Positions 63,512 through 64,000 of a stretch of DNA of 64,000 nucleotides are shown in pieces. The stretch spans positions 1 through 64,000 of the forward strand of contig WFTT01000043.1 in the NCBI GenBank assembly GCA_015485335.1, written 5' to 3'. The notes under the pieces are model-generated. The model was not told where the DNA came from, ran no database searches, and worked only from the letters and a program-made list of their open reading frames with translations. The position numbers and the translations under genes are program-made. The stretch is from Robiginitomaculum sp. Lineage in GTDB: Bacteria; Pseudomonadota; Alphaproteobacteria; Caulobacterales; Maricaulaceae. Positions within the stretch are counted from its first letter, which is position 1; each line of letters opens with the position of its first letter.

Positions 63512-64000
63512 ATGGCCAGCCCAATCCCCTATATTCGCGAATTTGATCCCGATTATGGCAATCTGGTCCGGATCTCTGCCAATGTACGCCGCCTGACGGC
63601 CCATAACCCCAGCCCGTTTTCCGGCTGGGGCACCAATGTCTATGTCATCGGCCAGAATGCGGTAGATCTGATTGACCCCGGTCCGGATACAGATGCGCAT
63701 TTTGACACGCTGATCAAGACACTGGGCACAGAAACAATACGCCGCATTTTTGTAACCCATCATCATCTTGATCATTCGCCCATGGCTAATCGCCTGGCGG
63801 CGCATTTTGGCTGTCAGACCTATGGGTATGGCTGCCCCAAAACGCACCTGGCGCCGGGCGGGGTACAAATGGAGGCCGGCGATGATGATGCCTTTACCCC
63901 CGCCATCAAGGTACACGATGGGGAGATTTTTCAAGGCGACGGATGGAGCCTGGAGGCCATTCACACCCCCGGCCATACCTCCAATCATATGTGTTATGCG
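63512..64000 (+). CDS. Metallo-beta-lactamase-fold hydrolase, partial (runs off the window)
   Basis: An open frame from ATG 63512 (MASPIPYIREFDPDYGNLVRISANVRRLTAHNPSPFSGWGTNVYVIG) to the window edge, 163 codons so far, missing from the ORF track because it has no stop. THHHLDHSPMANRLAAHFG is the HxHxDH zinc motif and IHTPGHTSNHMCY provides the next zinc histidine, in the LACTB2/glyoxalase-II-like branch. It probably hydrolyses an ester or thioester. GGAG lies four bases before the ATG, and the gene follows the ATP-grasp-like gene by 18 bases. The minus-strand 175-aa ORF here is its shadow. Confidence 0.88.
   Translation, partial: MASPIPYIREFDPDYGNLVRISANVRRLTAHNPSPFSGWGTNVYVIGQNAVDLIDPGPDTDAHFDTLIKTLGTETIRRIFVTHHHLDHSPMANRLAAHFGCQTYGYGCPKTHLAPGGVQMEAGDDDAFTPAIKVHDGEIFQGDGWSLEAIHTPGHTSNHMCYA

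Noticed and set aside
1-64000. CRISPR array, prophage, transposon, tRNA or rRNA
   Set aside because: No regularly spaced repeats, integrase beyond housekeeping XerD, transposase or tRNA-like cloverleaf was seen in any gap.

Overview
The window reads as chromosomal DNA from an alphaproteobacterium. Supporting signs are a 1.6-kDa-scale (about 1,635 aa) NAD-dependent glutamate dehydrogenase, hrcA-grpE divergent from rph, aroK-aroB-CNNM transporter divergent from xerD, an amt-ftsK-lolA-xthA run, dnaK-dnaJ, and large Caulobacter/sphingomonad-type TonB-dependent receptors. The order or genus cannot be fixed from sequence alone. There are no tRNA or rRNA genes, CRISPR arrays, prophages or transposases that I can see. 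By eye the GC content is in the high 50s, with somewhat lower GC around 50.5-55.2 kb.

Layout. 1-0.32 kb: short repeats. 0.3-8.5 kb (minus strand): a compact, mostly overlapping set of genes, in transcription order iron-dependent alcohol dehydrogenase, hotdog thioesterase, penicillin-acylase-type amidase, N-formylglutamate amidohydrolase, YbdK-type carboxylate-amine ligase, a fused two-domain peptide-importer ATPase and a small ICMT-like membrane methyltransferase. 8.7-15.1 kb (plus): AI-2E family exporter, a 32-codon membrane peptide, a terminator-like leader, then the giant glutamate dehydrogenase. 15.1-18.7 kb: rph divergent from hrcA-grpE, then a possible exported metallopeptidase. 18.7-23 kb: a purine/sulfur salvage neighbourhood (adenine deaminase, Lrp-type regulator divergent from methionine gamma-lyase, exported MTA/SAH deaminase-like amidohydrolase). 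23.1-29 kb: CNNM transporter-aroB-aroK divergent from a 44-codon membrane peptide, a large exported unknown protein and xerD. 29-32.4 kb: DUF3775, Yip1-like, threonine aldolase and TetR regulator. 32.8-40.7 kb: amt, ftsK, lolA, a likely small RNA, xthA, dapB, a membrane protein and a GNAT enzyme. 40.7-45.9 kb: dnaK-dnaJ with a good heat-shock promoter, divergent from alkB-frmA. 46-55.2 kb: two TonB-dependent receptors enclosing an exported protein, a TPR-aspartyl hydroxylase and a lipoprotein. 55.6-61.3 kb: DUF3667 protein and the periplasmic and permease parts of a peptide importer. 61.5-64 kb: exported DUF442 phosphatase-like protein, an unknown exported protein, an ATP-grasp-like unknown and a metallo-beta-lactamase-fold hydrolase cut by the window edge.

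How the parts may work together. The peptide importer is split: binding protein and permeases sit at 57-61 kb while a fused ATPase is at 0.8-2.6 kb. The adenine deaminase, methionine gamma-lyase and MTA/SAH deaminase suggest a shared role in recycling methionine and adenine compounds. AlkB, whose chemistry releases formaldehyde, is immediately followed by glutathione-dependent formaldehyde dehydrogenase. The most interesting undescribed elements are two candidate small RNAs (37.45-37.60 kb and about 55.40-55.60 kb), a perfect nested cruciform at 52.19-52.25 kb, two tiny membrane peptides absent from the ORF track, a pair of related exported proteins beside the transport genes, and an ATP-grasp-like unknown paired with a hydrolase.
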